NCBI GenBank assembly: GCA_051122655.1 | Contig: CP182107.1 | Location: 1,550,001 to 1,614,000, forward strand | DNA length: 64,000 nucleotides | Source of the DNA: Pasteurella sp030783905 | GTDB taxonomy: Bacteria > Pseudomonadota > Gammaproteobacteria > Enterobacterales > Pasteurellaceae | Reading direction: 5' to 3' | Part shown: piece by piece, positions 54,764-64,000 of the stretch | How positions within the stretch are numbered: the first letter of the stretch is position 1 | Layout: each line of letters begins with the position of its first letter | Notes under the pieces: generated by a model | The model's database searches: none | What the model was told of the DNA's origin: nothing | Seen by the model: only the letters and a program-made list of their open reading frames with translations | Made by a program: the position numbers and the translations under genes

Positions 54764-55228
54764 ATGCCTTCTCCTGCCTTAAATTATGTAATTGGTTTAC
54801 TCGCTCGTCGAGAATACAGTGAATTTGAACTTCGCTGTAAAATGCAAGAAAAAGGCCTGTCAGAACAAGAAATTGATGACACGCTTGCCTTTTGCCAACA
54901 AAAAAACTGGCAAAATGATCATCGTTTTGCGGAAAACTACCTCACTTATCGTGCACAACGTGGTTATGGCTTAACTCGCATCAAACAGGAATTGCAACAA
55001 CTTAAAGGCATTTCGTCCACCATAATCAGTGAAGTAGAACAAACACTCGAACTGGATTGGCACGCTCAAGCATTACTGGTATTACGTAAGAAATTCCCAC
55101 AATATGCGACCCTCACTGATTTAAAGTTAAAACAAAAAATTTGGCGCTATATGCTTTCACACGGCTTTAAACCCGATCACTTTGCCCATTATATTGGTCA
55201 GGGGGAGATTGAAGATCAGGGATATTAA
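54764..55228 (+). CDS. recX: RecX, regulator of RecA
   Basis: Small helical protein that modulates RecA filaments. Family segments are YVIGLLARREYSEFELRCKM, NWQNDHRFAENYLTYRAQ and GYGLTRIKQELQQLKG, with the C-terminal KIWRYMLSHGF. The start at 54764 has AGAGG 9 nt upstream and gives 154 residues, the usual Pasteurellaceae length; a frame extension to 54719 overlaps the terminator. The recA-recX order is widely conserved. Confidence 0.93.
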   Translation: MPSPALNYVIGLLARREYSEFELRCKMQEKGLSEQEIDDTLAFCQQKNWQNDHRFAENYLTYRAQRGYGLTRIKQELQQLKGISSTIISEVEQTLELDWHAQALLVLRKKFPQYATLTDLKLKQKIWRYMLSHGFKPDHFAHYIGQGEIEDQGY

Positions 55229-55256
55229 TCGTATTTGTGAGAAACACGCATAAAAA

Positions 55257-55296
55257 ATGGCACTGAACGTTGGACATCCAATCCGCTCAGTGCCAT
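55257..55296. terminator. Bidirectional terminator between recX and hemY
   Basis: ATGGCACTGA and TCAGTGCCAT form a 10-bp stem. The 20-nt interior has a smaller hairpin, TTGGA/TCCAA. GTTTTT follows on the plus strand and TTTTTT on the minus strand, fitting convergent genes. Confidence 0.85.
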
Positions 55297-55314
55297 GTTT
55301 TTCTGATCTACTGG

Positions 55315-56583
55315 TTATTTACTTTCTAAAAGTGCGGTGTGATTTTCTGCATTTTGTGAAGGAGCTAACGATGCAACCGCCATGGTTTCTTTTAAGCTTT
55401 CTTCACGCACTTGCTGTGCCAACGCCTTTTCACCTACTTGTTCGAACACATAAGCCGCCATATTCACATCAGTGGCTTCAAGCTGTGCTTTATTAGCAAC
55501 AACGTGCTTAAATGCTTCGCTCGCTTGAGTGAAATCATTATTACGCACATATAAATACCCTAATGCACGATAAATACAACAGTGCTCACCTTCTTCGGCT
55601 TTGCTCACCCTTTTTTCCATCAGTTTAATCAACTTACTATTATCTTCTGGTTGTAAACGTGCAATTTGTGTACAGAGTAAACGATTTTCAGGGCTTTTAT
55701 CTTCCACTTTTTTCAAAGTTTCCAGTGTCAATTCATAGGCCGTTTCATGATCATTACAGTCAATTAAACGTTGGATTAATGCTATTTTGAATGAAAGATC
55801 ATTGCGACGTTTACGCGGTTGATCATGCCACCAAGCCAATAACCCATCCACGCCCTCTTCATTCATTTTCTCATCTAATAAACCATTTTCGACTTGACGT
55901 TGCAATCGAAGCAGATCTTGTGGTGCATATAATTCTGCACTTTCAACCTGATCCAATATTTTATCTAATGCCACATATGCCTTTGATTTTAAATAAATTT
56001 CTACAGCAAGCTTTAAGACTTCTTTATTACGGTTGGTCATCACCAACAAACTATCAACCGAACTGCGTGCAGCGGGTAATTTACCTTGTTGTAATAAAAT
56101 GCGCGTTCTCGCTAATTCAACCATTAAATTGTCTGAACCTGCTAACTCCGTTGCTTCCATGAGATAACGGTTCGCCGAAAATTCATCACCACGTTGTTGG
56201 GCGGCTTCCGCTGCAGTAATAAAGTTCAAGACTGGCTCGTCTGAATGTTTTGCGTTTTTGCCGATTAATTTTTCTGCTTTAGAATAATCGCCCTCATTCA
56301 TACGCATCAACCCTTCCAGGGTTTGTTTCTGTGCTTTAGCACGTTTACGGCGAGAAAACCAATGATAAGTATCACTGCTTAAACGTAAAAAACGCGTCAC
56401 AATGACCTCAATCCCATAAATCACGGCCATCGCAATGACAAAAAACACCACTAACATCGTAATGGACATTTCAATGTTGTAACTGTTCGTTTCAATCAAG
56501 ACATAGCCTTGTTGACCTGATAAATAGGGGCCTGCAATGAGACCGGCTAGTAACACCAGCATTAAAAATAGCACTCTAAACAT
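55315..56583 (-). CDS. hemY: HemY, TPR-containing inner-membrane protein of the heme operon
   Basis: Protein of 422 residues with two N-terminal transmembrane helices (about 2-19 and 40-63) followed by a basic loop (RKRAKAQKQTLEG) and a helical TPR region. It matches the proteobacterial HemY family (HemY_N plus TPR), which is unrelated to the protoporphyrinogen oxidase of the same name. The exact role is unproven; it has been linked to late heme synthesis steps or their assembly. It is last in hemC-hemD-hemX-hemY, 12 nt after hemX. Confidence 0.9.
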   Translation of the reverse strand: MFRVLFLMLVLLAGLIAGPYLSGQQGYVLIETNSYNIEMSITMLVVFFVIAMAVIYGIEVIVTRFLRLSSDTYHWFSRRKRAKAQKQTLEGLMRMNEGDYSKAEKLIGKNAKHSDEPVLNFITAAEAAQQRGDEFSANRYLMEATELAGSDNLMVELARTRILLQQGKLPAARSSVDSLLVMTNRNKEVLKLAVEIYLKSKAYVALDKILDQVESAELYAPQDLLRLQRQVENGLLDEKMNEEGVDGLLAWWHDQPRKRRNDLSFKIALIQRLIDCNDHETAYELTLETLKKVEDKSPENRLLCTQIARLQPEDNSKLIKLMEKRVSKAEEGEHCCIYRALGYLYVRNNDFTQASEAFKHVVANKAQLEATDVNMAAYVFEQVGEKALAQQVREESLKETMAVASLAPSQNAENHTALLESK

Positions 56584-56595
56584 AATCTATTTCCT

Positions 56596-58026
56596 CTACT
56601 GTTGCTCTTTGGTTGGAGATTCACTCGGTGCACTACCCGTTGGATGACTGTCGGTTTGTTCCTCAACTAATGCCTTATCCACAGAAAGTTCAATTTTTTT
56701 GACATCTTGTGAAGGTCTAGCCAGTAATTTGTCCAACGCATTGAGACTTTGTAATTGGGTCGGCACATCCACATAAATAGATTGCTCTGCCAATTCATCT
56801 AGTGTTTTCAAGAAGTTTTGTGCCACCTCTGAATTGGTATCAAAATAACTTCTGATCCAAGAAGCAACGGTTTCTAGTGATTGTTTATACAATTCATCTT
56901 GCTGGCGTGGTACTGCCATAATCGCAATTTGTAAACGCAAACGGATATTTTCACGTAAATAAATATCCTGATTTGGTGCTAATAACACTTTATCACTGGT
57001 ATTTCTTGGCGTAATACGAATAAAGTGATTTAAGAAAGAAGTCGCACTTTTTTCTGCGTTTTCTTTCCAATCCTCTAACGAATCCGTAAGTTTTTCATTA
57101 TTCACTGCATCAAAATTCACATCCAATACAGTCAATTCATCAATGCTATTGGCCAGTTGTGATAAGCGTTGCATGATGACATTTTGATCGACATTATTCA
57201 CTGCCAATAATTGTTTTAAATCATTATTAATCGCGGCACGCACTGTACTAACCCGTAGATCTGACATTTTTTCCAAGGTTTCATCTGCGATTTTCAGCAA
57301 AGCAATCCCCGTATCAACGTCATTATCCAGAACTAACTTACGTAATGCATTATTTAATAGGAAATCCGCTTCCGACAATAACCAATCATTTGGCTGTTGT
57401 TGTTGCGCTGCTGCGCTGATGCGATTCACTTGATTTTGTAATACAGACAGCGCTTGCTCTTTGGTTGCAAGTGCTTTTTCTAAGTGCTGCAGTTTTTCTT
57501 CATTATCACGCACGTCACGCATTAATTGACTCATTTGCTGACGCTCTTGTTCAAATGTTGGAAGATCTTCTTTTGCTAGTGTGATATTGGCAGTTTGCTG
57601 TTTAAGTGCGGTGAGTTGCTGCTGAATGTTATCGACTTGCTGTAAACCAAAATAATAGCCTGCACCACCAAGACCAAGCGCAACCAATAATGCCAGTAAC
57701 GCTAAACCACTACCGCCACTTTTCTTCACAACGACCGTTTCAGCGGGGTTATTCAATGCTGATGTTGCTTGCTTAGCAGGTTCTTTCACAGGCGGTTTCA
57801 CCGGTTCTTTTACACTGTCTTTCATTTCATCTCGCATTTTGCCTGCATCCTTTTTCTCTGCTGTCTCGTTTTTCGCGCTTTCCGTCTGCGTAGCAGGCGC
57901 ATCTTGCGCCACCGCCTGTTCTTTTGGATCTACCGTGACTTTTCCACTGGTCTTTTTCTTATCTGTACTCCCCTCATTTTTCGGTACAGTACTGCTTTCA
58001 GAAGAGGTTATTTTATTTTCAGCCAT
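56596..58026 (-). CDS. hemX: HemX, uroporphyrinogen-III methylase-like membrane protein
   Basis: Protein of 476 residues: a Lys/Glu/Pro-rich cytoplasmic N-terminus, one transmembrane helix (about residues 105-125, GGSGLALLALLVALGLGGAGYYFG), then a periplasmic coiled coil and the HemX domain (WLLSEADFLLNNALRKLVLD is the family block). Despite its historical name, no methyltransferase motif is seen. The start at 58026 (MAENKITSS) has AAGGA about 10 nt upstream; earlier in-frame ATGs are poorly spaced. It lies between hemD and hemY. Confidence 0.9.
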   Translation of the reverse strand: MAENKITSSESSTVPKNEGSTDKKKTSGKVTVDPKEQAVAQDAPATQTESAKNETAEKKDAGKMRDEMKDSVKEPVKPPVKEPAKQATSALNNPAETVVVKKSGGSGLALLALLVALGLGGAGYYFGLQQVDNIQQQLTALKQQTANITLAKEDLPTFEQERQQMSQLMRDVRDNEEKLQHLEKALATKEQALSVLQNQVNRISAAAQQQQPNDWLLSEADFLLNNALRKLVLDNDVDTGIALLKIADETLEKMSDLRVSTVRAAINNDLKQLLAVNNVDQNVIMQRLSQLANSIDELTVLDVNFDAVNNEKLTDSLEDWKENAEKSATSFLNHFIRITPRNTSDKVLLAPNQDIYLRENIRLRLQIAIMAVPRQQDELYKQSLETVASWIRSYFDTNSEVAQNFLKTLDELAEQSIYVDVPTQLQSLNALDKLLARPSQDVKKIELSVDKALVEEQTDSHPTGSAPSESPTKEQQ

Positions 58027-58066
58027 AATACCCATTTCCTTTATGATCATTAGAATTCAACACAAG

Positions 58067-58813
58067 TTAGTCCGCAGACAGCAATGTTTTAAGTAAATGC
58101 ACATTATCTGCTCGAGGTGAAACCACCACATCACGCCAACCTAATTGTTTGGCTAAATTGGCAATACGCTGACTTACTGTCACCAACTGACAATTTTTTA
58201 GCCAATTATGTTCACTTTCTGGCACAAAATCCACCAGATACTGTAAAATTTCTGCACTGCTAATCACAAGCCGATTAATGCCAGCCCGCTTACAAATACT
58301 GATTTGCTCAGCATTATTGTAGGCAGTAGGCACACGCTGGTAACATTCGAGTGCGTCCACTTTGGCGCCACGTAATTGCGCCTGCTCAGAAAAATACTCA
58401 CGTCCCCCATTACCACGTAAAATTAAAACGTGTTTTTCTGCCAAATTTTGCATGACCTCCAGTGCCAATACGCCTTCGCTACTTTCCTGTCGATAAGGAT
58501 AAAGTACTGCACGTTCAATTTGACTGGCAAAAAATTCAGCACTGCGCTGACCTACCGCCAAATACACTAAATCGGTTCGCCAAGAAAATCCGGTCTTCTT
58601 CAAGGTGTCTACGGCATGCTGTACTGCATGTTTTGATACCGCAAAAACATAATCGCCCGCTTTAAGTTGCGACAGTTTGTTCGGTAGGTCATTCAATTCT
58701 CGTCCTGTTTCGATCGTAAAGAGCGGTAAATGAATAGCAAAGATTCCCGCTTGAATCAACATCTCTGTTAACTGTGCACCTCGCACATCAGGTCGAGTGA
58801 CTAATACCGCCAT
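58067..58813 (-). CDS. hemD: Uroporphyrinogen-III synthase
   Basis: HemD cyclises hydroxymethylbilane to uroporphyrinogen III with inversion of ring D. The 248-residue length and the two-lobe pattern fit this weakly conserved family: VLVTRPDVRGAQLTEML at the start, YVFAVSKHAVQHAV in the middle, ILRGNGGREYFSEQAQLRGA, and VTVSQRIANLAKQLGW near the end. It lies 16 nt after hemC. Confidence 0.92.
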   Translation of the reverse strand: MAVLVTRPDVRGAQLTEMLIQAGIFAIHLPLFTIETGRELNDLPNKLSQLKAGDYVFAVSKHAVQHAVDTLKKTGFSWRTDLVYLAVGQRSAEFFASQIERAVLYPYRQESSEGVLALEVMQNLAEKHVLILRGNGGREYFSEQAQLRGAKVDALECYQRVPTAYNNAEQISICKRAGINRLVISSAEILQYLVDFVPESEHNWLKNCQLVTVSQRIANLAKQLGWRDVVVSPRADNVHLLKTLLSAD

Positions 58814-58829
58814 TTTATTCTTCCCTTCC

Positions 58830-59768
58830 TTAGTTTGAATAAAGTGTTTGCAAGATCTTATCTGCGCCTTGCTGTAAAAGTTTTTCTGCCACTTGAATAC
58901 CTACTCTTTCGGCATCCTCAATTGCCCCCCGTCCTTCGGCACGAAGAATACGGGAACCCTCTACCTCGCCCACTAAAGCACGCAAAAAGAGCTGTCCCTC
59001 TTCGATAATCGCATAACCTGCAATGGGCACCTGACATCCCCCTTGTAAATGCCGATTCATCGCACGTTCAGCCAATACACAAGCGGTAGTCTCCGGATCC
59101 GCTAAAGGGGCTAACAGTCGCTCAATTTCTGCCTCTTGACGACATTCAATGCCAACGGCGCCTTGCCCTACTGCAGGCAAACATTGGGTGACATCAATCA
59201 AAGAAGTGATACGTTGTTGTTGCCCTAAACGAATGAGACCCGCTGCAGCCAAAATAATGGCATCATAATCACCGTTATCTAATTTTGCTAAGCGTGTCCC
59301 CACATTGCCACGCAGTGAATGAATGCACAGATCAGGACGTAACTGCTTTAACTGACATTGACGACGTAAGCTAGAGGTGCCTACTACCGCGCCTGAAGGC
59401 AAGTCCATGAAAGTGCGGTAGGAATTCGATACGAATGCATCATGCGGATCTTCACGCTGACAAATCGTGCTAAGCATTAACCCCGCTGGAAACTGCATGG
59501 GGACATCTTTCATTGAATGCACTGCAATATCTGCACGGCCTTCCAGTAAAGCATGTTCTAACTCTTTTACAAAGAGTCCTTTCCCCCCCATTTTAGCCAG
59601 TGGTGTATCTAAAATCACATCGCCTTTTGTCATCATCGGCACAAGTTCGACCACTAAGTCTGTATGCTTTTTTTCCAACCGCGCCTTCACATAGTTCGCT
59701 TGCCATAATGCAAGCGGACTTTGACGTGTCGCAATTCTCAAGCGTTTTCTTGTCATCATCACTATCAT
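58830..59768 (-). CDS. hemC: Porphobilinogen deaminase (hydroxymethylbilane synthase)
   Basis: HemC polymerises four porphobilinogens to hydroxymethylbilane. The dipyrromethane cofactor is attached to the Cys in GGCQVPI. Other signatures are LRIATRQSPLALWQANYVK, GGKGLFVKELEHALLEGRAD, HSMKDVP and GTSSLRRQCQLK. The start is uncertain among ATG 59768, 59759 and 59756; none has a strong ribosome site and 59768 is kept (312 residues). It heads hemCDXY and is divergent from cyaA, as in E. coli. An uptake word is at about 59409. Confidence 0.95.
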   Translation of the reverse strand: MIVMMTRKRLRIATRQSPLALWQANYVKARLEKKHTDLVVELVPMMTKGDVILDTPLAKMGGKGLFVKELEHALLEGRADIAVHSMKDVPMQFPAGLMLSTICQREDPHDAFVSNSYRTFMDLPSGAVVGTSSLRRQCQLKQLRPDLCIHSLRGNVGTRLAKLDNGDYDAIILAAAGLIRLGQQQRITSLIDVTQCLPAVGQGAVGIECRQEAEIERLLAPLADPETTACVLAERAMNRHLQGGCQVPIAGYAIIEEGQLFLRALVGEVEGSRILRAEGRGAIEDAERVGIQVAEKLLQQGADKILQTLYSN

Positions 59769-59910
59769 TTTAGGTAGAAGAATTTGCTCTTATCCTAACA
59801 TTGTTGGGGGTAAATGTCAGTTTCCATTTAAATTTTTTGCTTTCAGTTATACCAAGTGTTAGAGTACTGAGGTGAAGTGAATCTCGTCATATCTGTGAGT
59901 GGAATAGCAT

Positions 59911-62427
59911 TTGAATTACGATCTCTTTAGTGCCCAAAAGAAAGTGGAGTATTTAGATAAGCTACGTATCGAGCGCGCATTATCTGGTTCTTCTGACGAA
60001 TTTCAGCACGTTTTTCAATTACTTACGTTATTATTACATATTAACCACCCGAATCTCCCTGGCTATGTTGCTGACGCGCCAGTAGGGATTGCTGACTTTG
60101 TTATTTCCCCCTATCAAAAACAATATCTGCTCAATACGGTGCCGAGTTTAGATGCTAACCGGCCACTGCTCCCGTCCTTTTCTTACCGTAGCACCAACGC
60201 TATTTTAGGGGTCTATGTGATGGGTAGCATCGCATCTATTTCACAAACACCAAAATCAGATTTAGATACTTGGGTCTGCCATCGTGACGATTTAAGCGCT
60301 AAAGAAAAAGAAGCCTTACAACGTAAAACCCATTTATTAAAAAATTGGGCAAAACAATTTAATATTGAAGTCAATTTTTATTTAATGGATCAAAAGCGGT
60401 TCCGCTGCTTTCGTTATGCTGAACCTTTAACAGCAGAAAACTGTGGTTCAGCCCAATATATGTTATTGCTGGACGAGTTCTATCGTTCTGTGATTCGATT
60501 AGCAGGCAAACCATTACTCTGGTTACATTTATTAATCGAACAAGAAGAAAATTATGAAAGTGAAGTTGAACGTTTAGTGCGTACCCAACAACTGTGTCTT
60601 GACGATTGGGTTGATTTCGGTGGTTTAGGACAACTTTCTGCCAATGAATATTTTGGTGCCAGTTTATGGCAACTTTACAAGGGCATTGATGCCCCGTATA
60701 AATCGGTGATTAAGATCGTACTGTTGGAAACTTATTCATCAGAATACCCCAATACCTATTTAATCGCGCGTCAATTTAAAGAAGAATTATTAACTGGCAA
60801 ACTCAATCCTACTCACCATTTTGATCCGTATTTAGCAATGTTGCAACGTGCGACACGCTACCTCACGAAACAAAAAGAATTCAAACGGTTAGGCTTTGTT
60901 CGTCGTAGTGTTTACTTAAAAGCCACCGAGGGGATGTGTTGGCAAGATCCCAATGCAAAAAATAATTGGCGCTTACGACTTTTACAAACACTTATCCAAG
61001 AATGGAATTGGTCGGATGCCTTAATTGAAGAATTGAATCAACGCGCTAACTGGAAAATCAAACAAGTCAAAAAAGCCCATAACAGCTTAATTAAATTCTT
61101 AATGCTCAGTTACCGTAACTTAGTGGCCTTTGCTCGCAAGCATAAAGTAAACTCGAGTATCATGCCACAAGATATCAGTGTACTTACACGTAAACTTTAT
61201 ACCGCCTTTGAAGAATTACCCGGTAAGATTACCTTACTTAACCCACAAATTTCACTCAATTTATCAGAGAAAAACTTGCTGTTTTTTGAAGTCAAAGGCA
61301 GTAAAACGTTTAAAGATGGCTGGTATGTGGTGAATCAAACACCGAGTGTTGCCGGCTTTGTGCAAAAACGTTATACCGAATACAGTGAAAGTTTAAACAA
61401 ACTGGTCGCTTGGGCGTATTTTAATCGTATTCTCACCGCCAATACTGACTTACACATTATTAGTCCCAACGTGTCCTTAACAACCTTGCGGCATTTTGTC
61501 ACCGATTTACGTCTCTCGTTTCCGGTCACGGTTTCCTCTGTGACCAATGAGGATTTAACTCATGCCTGCGAAATTCGGAGCTTAATTGTGGCGGTGAACT
61601 TAACTGTTGATCCGACCAAAAAAATTACCCAAGCCAAATCTCGCATCCAAGCCAGTGATTTATTTAGCTTCGGACCGAAAGAAGAAAGTTTAGTCGGCAG
61701 TATCGATATTACTTATCGTAATCTTTGGAATGAAATCAGAACCTTACATTTTGAAGGACCGAATGCAATTTTGTTAGCCTTGAAGGTGCTGTCAAATAAA
61801 ATTCATCGCGGTGCCCCTTCACCCAAATTGATTCAAGTATTTTCTTATAGCCATCGCTACCGTCGAACCTTGAGTAATATTGTCACCGCCTTAATCAATC
61901 GCTGTATTAGTATCCAAATTGGTGATGCGCTTCCACCACAAAACAATTTATTGCGTGTAGCAGGTAAAAACTGGCAGTTTTTCTTTGAAGAACGAGGAAT
62001 CAGTTTACAAGAAATTCATTCAAATGAAGAACTCAATGCCATTGGATTTGACACCGCGCTACAAACTGAAGTGGAAGAAAAAGAGAGCGCTTTACCCGAT
62101 ACCTCACGGACCTATCCCCCAGAGATTGATCACTTTGCTAGCGAGGGGTTTTTACAATTTTTCTTTGAAGATAATTCTGATGGTTCCTTTAATGTCTATA
62201 TTTTAGATGAAGCCAATCGCATCGAGATTTACCGTAACTGCGATGGACAAAAAGAAAAGAAGATTTTGGAGATTAACCACATTTATCAGTCTTCAGGCTT
62301 GGATGAAAATAACAATCCGTATAAAATTGTACAGCGCGATTTCAACTATCCGCAGTTCTATCAATTATTATTACAAGAGAATGGCGTAAAAATCGTACCA
62401 TTCCACAGTCGACTAGCGATGTCATAA
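59911..62427 (+). CDS. cyaA: Adenylate cyclase, class I
   Basis: Makes cAMP for CRP-dependent control. The 838-residue protein aligns with enterobacterial CyaA throughout: the catalytic nucleotidyltransferase block YVMGSIASISQTPKSDLDTW with SDLDTWVCH, CGSAQYMLLLDEFYRS, EYFGASLWQLYKGIDAPYK, and the C-terminal FASEGFLQFFFED and IYILDEANR. The start is TTG at 59911 with GTGAGTGGA upstream; E. coli cyaA also uses TTG, which keeps translation low. The length equals that reported for P. multocida adenylate cyclase, from memory. narP starts 16 nt later. Confidence 0.96.
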   Translation: MNYDLFSAQKKVEYLDKLRIERALSGSSDEFQHVFQLLTLLLHINHPNLPGYVADAPVGIADFVISPYQKQYLLNTVPSLDANRPLLPSFSYRSTNAILGVYVMGSIASISQTPKSDLDTWVCHRDDLSAKEKEALQRKTHLLKNWAKQFNIEVNFYLMDQKRFRCFRYAEPLTAENCGSAQYMLLLDEFYRSVIRLAGKPLLWLHLLIEQEENYESEVERLVRTQQLCLDDWVDFGGLGQLSANEYFGASLWQLYKGIDAPYKSVIKIVLLETYSSEYPNTYLIARQFKEELLTGKLNPTHHFDPYLAMLQRATRYLTKQKEFKRLGFVRRSVYLKATEGMCWQDPNAKNNWRLRLLQTLIQEWNWSDALIEELNQRANWKIKQVKKAHNSLIKFLMLSYRNLVAFARKHKVNSSIMPQDISVLTRKLYTAFEELPGKITLLNPQISLNLSEKNLLFFEVKGSKTFKDGWYVVNQTPSVAGFVQKRYTEYSESLNKLVAWAYFNRILTANTDLHIISPNVSLTTLRHFVTDLRLSFPVTVSSVTNEDLTHACEIRSLIVAVNLTVDPTKKITQAKSRIQASDLFSFGPKEESLVGSIDITYRNLWNEIRTLHFEGPNAILLALKVLSNKIHRGAPSPKLIQVFSYSHRYRRTLSNIVTALINRCISIQIGDALPPQNNLLRVAGKNWQFFFEERGISLQEIHSNEELNAIGFDTALQTEVEEKESALPDTSRTYPPEIDHFASEGFLQFFFEDNSDGSFNVYILDEANRIEIYRNCDGQKEKKILEINHIYQSSGLDENNNPYKIVQRDFNYPQFYQLLLQENGVKIVPFHSRLAMS

Positions 62428-62443
62428 CATATTGGGGAGTTAT

Positions 62444-63073
62444 ATGTCAGAAAAAATGAAAGTGTTGATTATCGACGATCATCCATTGATGCGTCGAGGA
62501 ATCAAACAACTTATGGAATTAGCACCGGATTTTGAAGTGGTTGCCGATGCCGGTAACGGTAGTGAAGGCATTAGCCTCGCATTACAAACGCAACCAGATT
62601 TGATTATTCTTGATTTGAATATGAAAGGTCTATCAGGATTAGATACGTTAAAAGCATTACGTGCCGAAGGTATTGATGCACGCATTTTGATTCTAACGGT
62701 GTCTGATTTAAAAAGCGATATTTTTACCTTAATTGATGCTGGAGCAGACGGTTATTTATTAAAAGATACCGAACCTGATGCACTCTTAAGTCAGATCCAA
62801 CGTATCGCACAAGGGGAGGTGATCCTAAGCGATTCGATTAAAGATGCGTTAATTGAACGCCAAATGAACGAGGATCCTATCTATTCTCTCACCGACCGCG
62901 AAATGGATGTCCTGCGTTTAATTGCAACTGGACTGTCGAATAAACAAATTGCAGGTCAGCTATTTATTTCGGAGGAAACCGTGAAAGTACATATTCGCAA
63001 TTTACTCCGTAAACTGAATGTACATTCTCGTGTCGCAGCCACCGTGCTTTATTTTGAGCATAAAGGACGCTAA
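62444..63073 (+). CDS. narP: NarP, nitrate/nitrite response regulator (LuxR/NarL family)
   Basis: Two-component response regulator of 209 residues. The receiver domain has the acidic pocket IDDH, the phospho-acceptor Asp in LIILDLNMKG and the Lys in YLLKDTEPD. The C-terminal LuxR-type helix-turn-helix is LTDREMDVLRLIATGLSNKQ with VKVHIRNLLRKLNVHSR. It controls anaerobic respiration genes with a NarQ-type sensor that is not in the window. The start at 62444 has GGGGAG 4 nt upstream. It is 16 nt after cyaA, so possible co-transcription links cAMP and nitrate control; a terminator follows. Confidence 0.92.
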   Translation: MSEKMKVLIIDDHPLMRRGIKQLMELAPDFEVVADAGNGSEGISLALQTQPDLIILDLNMKGLSGLDTLKALRAEGIDARILILTVSDLKSDIFTLIDAGADGYLLKDTEPDALLSQIQRIAQGEVILSDSIKDALIERQMNEDPIYSLTDREMDVLRLIATGLSNKQIAGQLFISEETVKVHIRNLLRKLNVHSRVAATVLYFEHKGR

Positions 63074-63090
63074 TCTTCCCCCTAGAAAAA

Positions 63091-63120
63091 GCCAATTATT
63101 CTGATAATTGGCTTTTTTTT
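63091..63120 (+). terminator. Terminator after narP
   Basis: GCCAATTAT and ATAATTGGC form a 9-bp perfect stem with a 4-nt loop (TCTG), extended by A/T pairs outside and followed by eight T residues. Confidence 0.93.
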
Positions 63121-63221
63121 GCCAACAATTTATGCAAGTTTTCATAAAAACTACCGCACTTTACGTTGCCAAAGCCTTTGCTTAAAAGGTACACTAAACT
63201 AATCTTTGATTTGAGGCGGCT

Positions 63222-64000
63222 ATGAAATTATTCAGTAATATAACGGCATCATTGTTCACCAAAACGCTATTTCTTATTAGTACAGTACTTTTAAGTACCA
63301 CCAGTTTCGCACAACAATTAGAAGTACAAATAAAAGGTATCCAAGATACAAAATTAAATAATAATGTGCGTATTTATGTTGGTATGATTGATAAAGAAGA
63401 GGCCGATGGTTCCGAGCGCCACAAGCAATTGGTGCGTGAAGCAATTGACAAAGCGCTGCGAGCCTACGGCTATTATCAGAGTGAAGTCGATTTTCAAATA
63501 GAAAACCAAAAACCCCCTAAGAAAGATCAACTCATTGCCCATGTGAAGATCGGGGAACCCGTGAAAATTGCTGAAGTCGATTTTATTTTACAGGGTGAAG
63601 CAAAACAGGATCCCGAGTTTCTCGCGGTTACTAAAAATATCCCTGCCAAAGAGAGTCCCCTCAATCACGAAACCTACGATGATTATAAAAAGAGCATCCA
63701 AAAAGTCGCGCTCAGTCGAGGCTACTTTGACGGTGACTTTTTAGTATCACGCTTAGAAGTCAAGCCGTCAACGCAACAAGCTTGGTGGCGTTTAAATTAT
63801 GACAGTGGTGAACGTTACCGCTTTGGTGAAGTCACCTTCGAAAATGCACAAATACGCGAAGATTATTTGCGTAACATGATCAATTTCAATAAAGGTCAGC
63901 CCTATCTAATTAATGATCTTTCTACCTTAACCAACAATTACACCTCATCAAATTGGTTTAGTTCAGTCTTAATGCAACCTAATTTAGATGAAGAACACAA
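63222..64000 (+). CDS. tamA: TamA (YtfM), Omp85-family translocation and assembly protein, N-terminal part (gene continues past window)
   Basis: Only the first 259 residues are present. A signal peptide is clear (MKLFSNITASLF then a hydrophobic stretch, cleavage probably after SFA). POTRA-like repeats follow: IYVGMIDKEEADGSERHKQL, AEVDFILQGEAKQDPEF, and FGEVTFENAQIREDYLRNMI. The family inserts autotransporters and other proteins into the outer membrane with the inner-membrane partner TamB; tamB often follows, but would be outside the window. GAGGCGGC precedes the ATG. The barrel domain is not yet reached, so BamA is the main alternative, but the three-POTRA start and the context favour TamA. 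Confidence 0.85.
   Translation, partial: MKLFSNITASLFTKTLFLISTVLLSTTSFAQQLEVQIKGIQDTKLNNNVRIYVGMIDKEEADGSERHKQLVREAIDKALRAYGYYQSEVDFQIENQKPPKKDQLIAHVKIGEPVKIAEVDFILQGEAKQDPEFLAVTKNIPAKESPLNHETYDDYKKSIQKVALSRGYFDGDFLVSRLEVKPSTQQAWWRLNYDSGERYRFGEVTFENAQIREDYLRNMINFNKGQPYLINDLSTLTNNYTSSNWFSSVLMQPNLDEEH

Overview
This window is a chromosome segment of a Pasteurellaceae bacterium, most likely Pasteurella multocida or a close relative. The evidence is the density of the Haemophilus-type DNA uptake word AAGTGCGGT/ACCGCACTT (about 28 exact copies counted by eye), an 838-residue class I adenylate cyclase with a TTG start placed opposite hemC, a waaF-waaC heptosyltransferase pair, and a type I-F CRISPR repeat. 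Species assignment is inference. No rRNA or tRNA gene was seen.

Layout. 1-9.8 kb: housekeeping genes (3' part of rlmD, relA, dgkA, fba, pgk, an RNase T2, a YfhL-type ferredoxin, a YfiF-type methyltransferase, pssA). 9.8-14.4 kb: a lactate-use unit lctP-lutABC with a consensus CRP site upstream. 14.7-19.5 kb: purB-hflD, a divergent periplasmic copper chaperone gene, then waaF-waaC. 19.5-21.05 kb: a CRISPR array of 25 identical repeats plus one degenerate terminal repeat, with 32-nt spacers throughout and no cas genes in the window. 21.2-35.1 kb: srmB/trmN, pnuC, rapA, rluA, yihI-DUF2489-hemN, a nitroreductase, anmK and mutS.

35.2-53.3 kb holds the most unusual content: twelve closely packed minus-strand genes. 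In transcription order they encode a SrfA-like membrane protein, SrfB (actin/Hsp70-fold ATPase motifs), SrfC (large dynamin-like P-loop GTPase), a membrane-anchored repeat protein, a secreted VWA protein resembling the periplasmic half of the type VI secretion kinase PpkA, an ABC ATPase and FtsX-like permease (TagT/TagS-like), a periplasmic formylglycine-generating-enzyme-fold protein without catalytic cysteines (TagR-like), two lipoproteins (the first TagQ-like), and two tandem membrane-anchored VWA proteins. The middle part looks like the TagQRST-PpkA envelope-sensing cascade of the Pseudomonas type VI system, but without the kinase domain and without any secretion-apparatus gene nearby. I infer an envelope-spanning sensor joined to a cytoplasmic SrfB/SrfC NTPase pair. 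The families are known; I know of no description of this complete unit.

53.3-64 kb: recA with an overlapping LexA box, recX, the hemCDXY operon divergent from cyaA, narP, and the 5' part of a tamA-like gene running off the end.
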